From positions 20,132,199-20,196,198 of the forward strand of contig NC_083654.1 in the NCBI RefSeq assembly GCF_963576545.1: a DNA stretch of 64,000 bases, in the 5' to 3' direction. Of this stretch, positions 61,397 to 64,000 are shown one piece after another. Below the pieces are notes generated by a model. That model saw only the letters and a list, made by a program, of their open reading frames with translations, was not told the DNA's origin and did no database searches. The position numbers were made by a program, and so were the translations under genes. Position 1 is the stretch's first letter; every line of letters begins with the position of its first letter. This DNA comes from Limanda limanda (Eukaryota; Chordata; Actinopteri; Pleuronectiformes; Pleuronectidae).

Positions 61397-61492
61397 GCAC
61401 TTTACAACGAGTACGTCCACTTCAAGGAGACGGAGATCCCCACGAAGGAGGTGGAGAAAGGTCACATCGAGCACCTCTACAAACTGCTGGAG
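61397..61492 (+). CDS. macf1: macf1 plakin-domain exon 2
   Basis: The 32 codons encode ALYNEYVHFKETEIPTKEVE followed by KGHIEHLYKLLE. Acceptor CTCCCTCAG, donor GAG|GTGAGG; phase 0. It continues the first spectrin-type repeat; the HFKETEI and LYKLLE motifs match MACF1. Confidence 0.95.
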
Positions 61493-61613
61493 GTGAGGAG
61501 GGAGGGAAGGGAAGGAGGGAGGGAAGGGAGGAGGAGAAGGTGACCAACATGTGGGGGGAGCTCATTGTGCATCATGAGGCTCGGCTCGGGGGGGTTAACG
61601 TGACTGTCGATGG

Positions 61614-61657
<44 letters not shown>

Positions 61658-61796
61658 GTGTGTTGGTGAATCGAGCTTCACATTCGTGTCCTGAGGTCGT
61701 TTCCGAGGTCGTGATGTTCTCAACAGATCGAGTGATTGTTCAGAAACTCATGATGCTGATAAGAGCTGTTCCTTTATTCTCAGCTGATGTTAGTGG

Positions 61797-61831
<35 letters not shown>

Positions 61832-61888
61832 TCTAATGTATCTCTGATGTAATGGAGACTTCTAATGGAGTTTGTTGTGTGTGTCCAG
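61493..61888. repeat. Intron with (GA)n and (TG)n arrays
   Basis: GGGAGGAAGG-type repeats at 61498-61535, a perfect GA tract at about 61618-61652 and a TG array at 61799-61831. No exon. Confidence 0.85.
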
Positions 61889-62016
61889 GTGTGGATGGAG
61901 TTCGGTCGTATTAAGCTTCCTCACGGCCTCCACCCCAACGACCTGGAGGAGGAGTGGGGGAAACTCATCCTGGAGATGCTGGAAAGAGAGAAGGCCCTGC
62001 GGCCGGCTGTGGACAG
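61889..62016 (+). CDS. macf1: macf1 plakin-domain exon 3
   Basis: It encodes [20 protein letters not shown] then [20 protein letters not shown] and VD plus two bases of Arg. Acceptor GTGTCCAG, donor CAG|GTACAC. The [20 protein letters not shown] motif is shared by MACF1 and dystonin. Confidence 0.95.
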
Positions 62017-62024
62017 GTACACAC

Positions 62025-62071
<47 letters not shown>

Positions 62072-62188
62072 TTAAATAATTTATTTGAATCCACCAATCA
62101 TATTCGTACAAAAAGGATTCAAACATTTCTCAGAGGTTGAATACAGCTTAGTGACTCATGGGTACAAGAAACATCACACACACACACA

Positions 62189-62248
<60 letters not shown>

Positions 62249-62403
62249 TCCATTCAACCTTCGCCAGGATGTAAGAAAACACGTGTTCAGCTTCTCATTA
62301 AGTGTGTTTTTCAGGGACATACCTCTTAAACCCCTGTGTGTGTGTGTGTTTGTTTGTGTGTGTGTGTGTGTGTGTGTGTTTTTTTGTGTTTGTGTGTTTT
62401 CAG
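62017..62403. repeat. Intron largely made of CA/TG arrays
   Basis: A CA array starts within about 10 bp of the donor (62027-62067), another lies at 62177-62246, and a TG array at 62335-62398 runs directly up to the next acceptor. More than half of this 387-bp intron is dinucleotide repeat, with opposite strands at its two ends. Confidence 0.9.
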
Positions 62404-62497
62404 GCTAGAGCTGCTGCTCCAGAGAGCCAACAAGATCCAGAACATGGCTCTGGACTGTGAGGAGAAACTCACACTCGCCAGAAACACACTCCAGGCT
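62404..62497 (+). CDS. macf1: macf1 plakin-domain exon 4
   Basis: It completes the split Arg and encodes LELLLQRANKIQNMALDCEE followed by KLTLARNTLQA. Acceptor GTTTTCAG, donor GCT|GTGAGT. ANKIQN...CEEKLTLA.NTLQA fits MACF1. The acceptor's upstream tract is TG/TTTT repeat rather than a normal polypyrimidine run. Confidence 0.95.
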
Positions 62498-62877
62498 GTG
62501 AGTACAACCCCTCGCTGATCTTACACAAACATCAACACACACACACACGCAGGGTCCTCTGGTTTCCTCTATCCGGCCCAGTAGTTTCTAATGTTTTAAT
62601 GTGTACACACTGTAAAAGCAAAGGCTCTTCCAGGATAATAAATATTTACTCGTCACTTTACCTCCTTTCTGCAAACACACAGATTCTTCCCTCTTCTCTC
62701 AGTGACTCAAACTCACCTTAAAAACCTCACAACACCCGTTTCCTAAAGCTTTTATTCCCATGTGTAAATCCTGCTGGTGTTTGCTGCTGCACTTCTCTCA
62801 CAGGGCTTAGTAAATAAGCCGAGCGAGCACAGAAACACACACAGCTTGATAGAACCCTCCGTCCCTGTCATGTGCAG

Positions 62878-63032
62878 GACATGTCCCGGGTGGAGAGCGG
62901 CGAGCTGGTGCAGTGTGAGAAGGAGCTGGCCTGTTACCTGCAGGACTGTGAGTCTCTGATCAGACAACTCCACCAGGAGCTGAAACTCCTGCGGGAGGAG
63001 AAGTACTACCAGGTGGAGCAGCTGGTGTTCAG
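62878..63032 (+). CDS. macf1: macf1 plakin-domain exon 5
   Basis: It encodes DMSRVESGELVQCEKELACY, then LQDCESLIRQLHQELKLLRE and EKYYQVEQLVF plus two bases of Arg. Acceptor CATGTGCAG, donor CAG|GTGAGT. The pattern LESG..VQCE......I.ECE.LIRQL matches MACF1; it is the second spectrin-type repeat of the plakin domain. Confidence 0.95.
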
Positions 63033-63104
63033 GTGAGTGAGGAGAGGAGGCGTGTTGATTCTCCTCTGAACCATGAGCGACGGGTTCAGGACCCTTCGAT
63101 GATT

Positions 63105-63759
63105 AATCACCATAAGTGGACAATTTAATTTAATGAGCAGTAATACAAACAGCTCATTATATCATTATAGGAGATCAGTATAGGCAACTAAATAAAAATG
63201 TAGCCTCACATAACTACGCTACTAGACGAGGAATAGAAGGAAGGTTTTCTCTCCCCAGAGATAATACCAATTTTCTTAAACGCACTGTGGGATACAGAGC
63301 CATGAAGTCATGGAACCTACTACAGACAGAAATTCTAAACGTGACACGTAAATGTATGTTCAAAAAGCAAATAATGAAACACTTGGGTACAACATACTTG
63401 TGACACTAGATGGTGATGTACTGTACATAAATGTGTAGGATTCTATTACATGGTTTGACGTTTTCGCTTCTATGGAATTACCTATCAGTGTTTTATATCA
63501 TGACAAAGGTAAAACTGCATAACCACTAACTTATTTTTGATATCTGTAACATATAATTGCATGATGATTATTTAATGTATTTTAACTTTTGATATTTGTA
63601 ATTTAACGTATGTTTGATATTGGTATTGTAATGTATGTTTTAAATGTTTGATATCTGTATGTATGTCTTCAATGTGGACCCCACTAAAAGTAGCTCTCTC
63701 TTAGGGTAGAGCTAATGGGGATCCTTCTAAATAAACAAATAAACAAATAAACAAATACT
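63105..63759 (+). mobile_element. 5'-truncated LINE with C-terminal reverse-transcriptase ORF remnant
   Basis: From about 63183 to the stop at 63401-63403 the frame is open and encodes a typical non-LTR C-terminus: HNYATRRGIEGRFSLPRD, NTNFLKRTVGYRAMKSWNLL and, near the end, FKKQIMKHL. The pattern H.Y.TR ... F..PR..TN..KRT..YRA...WN.L ... FKK is widespread in fish LINEs. It is followed by a 3' UTR of about 350 bp and a tandem AAATAAAC tail (63732-63756), so the insertion is in the same orientation as macf1. The exact 5' edge is uncertain. The superfamily (L2, CR1 or Rex-like) is not resolved. Confidence 0.75.
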
Positions 63760-63826
63760 GGGTTGTGGGTCAACAGTTTGCGTAGTTGTGTAGCGCTTTA
63801 AACTGAATGTTTTCCTTCCTCCACAG

Positions 63827-64000
63827 AGCGTCCTGCCTGCAGGAGGAGCTGGTCTCCCTCAGACTTCAGTGCTCCAGCGTCTACAGGAAAGGACATTTCT
63901 CTCCGGCTCTGGGCGGCACCGGGGCCGAGCTCACCGGCCAGAGAGGAGACAGCGGCCTGTCACTGGGGCAGACGCTGCTGGGAGCTGTGGGAGCTGTGGG
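63827..64000 (+). CDS. macf1: macf1 plakin-domain exon 6 (partial, runs off window)
   Basis: It completes the split Arg and encodes ASCLQEELVSLRLQCSSVYR followed by KGHFSPALGGTGAELTGQ, then a Gly/Ser-rich stretch open to the window end. The acceptor is CTTCCTCCACAG. L..ELV.LRL.C...YRKGHF is the MACF1 form of this segment (dystonin has SKGR here), supporting the macf1 assignment. The isoform from exon A would reach at least 510 residues by the window end. Confidence 0.93.

Noticed and set aside
38869..64000. Assignment to plectin or dystonin instead of macf1
   Set aside because: [33 protein letters not shown] and YRKGHF fit MACF1 as I remember the families. Some CH2 residues ([13 protein letters not shown]) look plectin-like, so a phylogeny of the CH and plakin domains would settle it.

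Overview
The window reads as intronic and exonic DNA of a ray-finned (teleost) fish. Long (CA/TG)n tracts, fish-type LINE tails, short hAT-type non-autonomous transposons with perfect 8-bp target-site duplications, and small exons with GT-AG boundaries in large introns all point that way. Every gene-like signal I can support belongs to one plus-strand gene: the 5' part of a spectraplakin, best matched to macf1 (microtubule-actin crosslinking factor 1, ACF7). I cannot tell macf1a from macf1b. Assignment to macf1 rather than dst or plec is from remembered family sequence, not from a search.

Layout. 1-8.5 kb: no gene seen, simple repeats. 8523-8577: short first coding exon. 31509-31632: alternative first exon encoding a transmembrane anchor followed by six arginines. 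38869-44981: four exons encoding the first calponin-homology domain (CH1). 51405-52602: large alternative first coding exon (396 codons) starting MGSSMGC, a probable acylation site. 59121-60225: three exons for CH2. 60537-64000: six exons beginning the plakin domain (spectrin repeats); the last runs off the window.

The splice phases tie the layout together. The first exons at 8.5 and 31.5 kb both end with one extra base, G, and the CH1 exon begins AC, so each join makes the Asp of DERDRVQKK. The 51.4-52.6 kb exon ends in phase 0, and so does the last CH1 exon; the CH2 exon starts in phase 0. The third start therefore yields a protein with CH2 but no CH1. One locus thus appears to encode three forms: soluble with both CH domains, membrane-spanning with both CH domains, and lipid-anchored with CH2 only. 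This parallels the alternative N-termini known in mammalian dystonin, MACF1 and plectin (plectin 1b has a membrane anchor).

The introns hold four hAT-like elements with target-site duplications, two copies of a fold-back MITE, LINE 3' ends, a LINE C-terminal reading-frame remnant, two 10-bp-unit minisatellites (about 82 and 44 copies), many dinucleotide arrays, and local duplications. No rRNA, convincing tRNA, CRISPR or prokaryotic feature is present. Most long open frames are simple-repeat artefacts.
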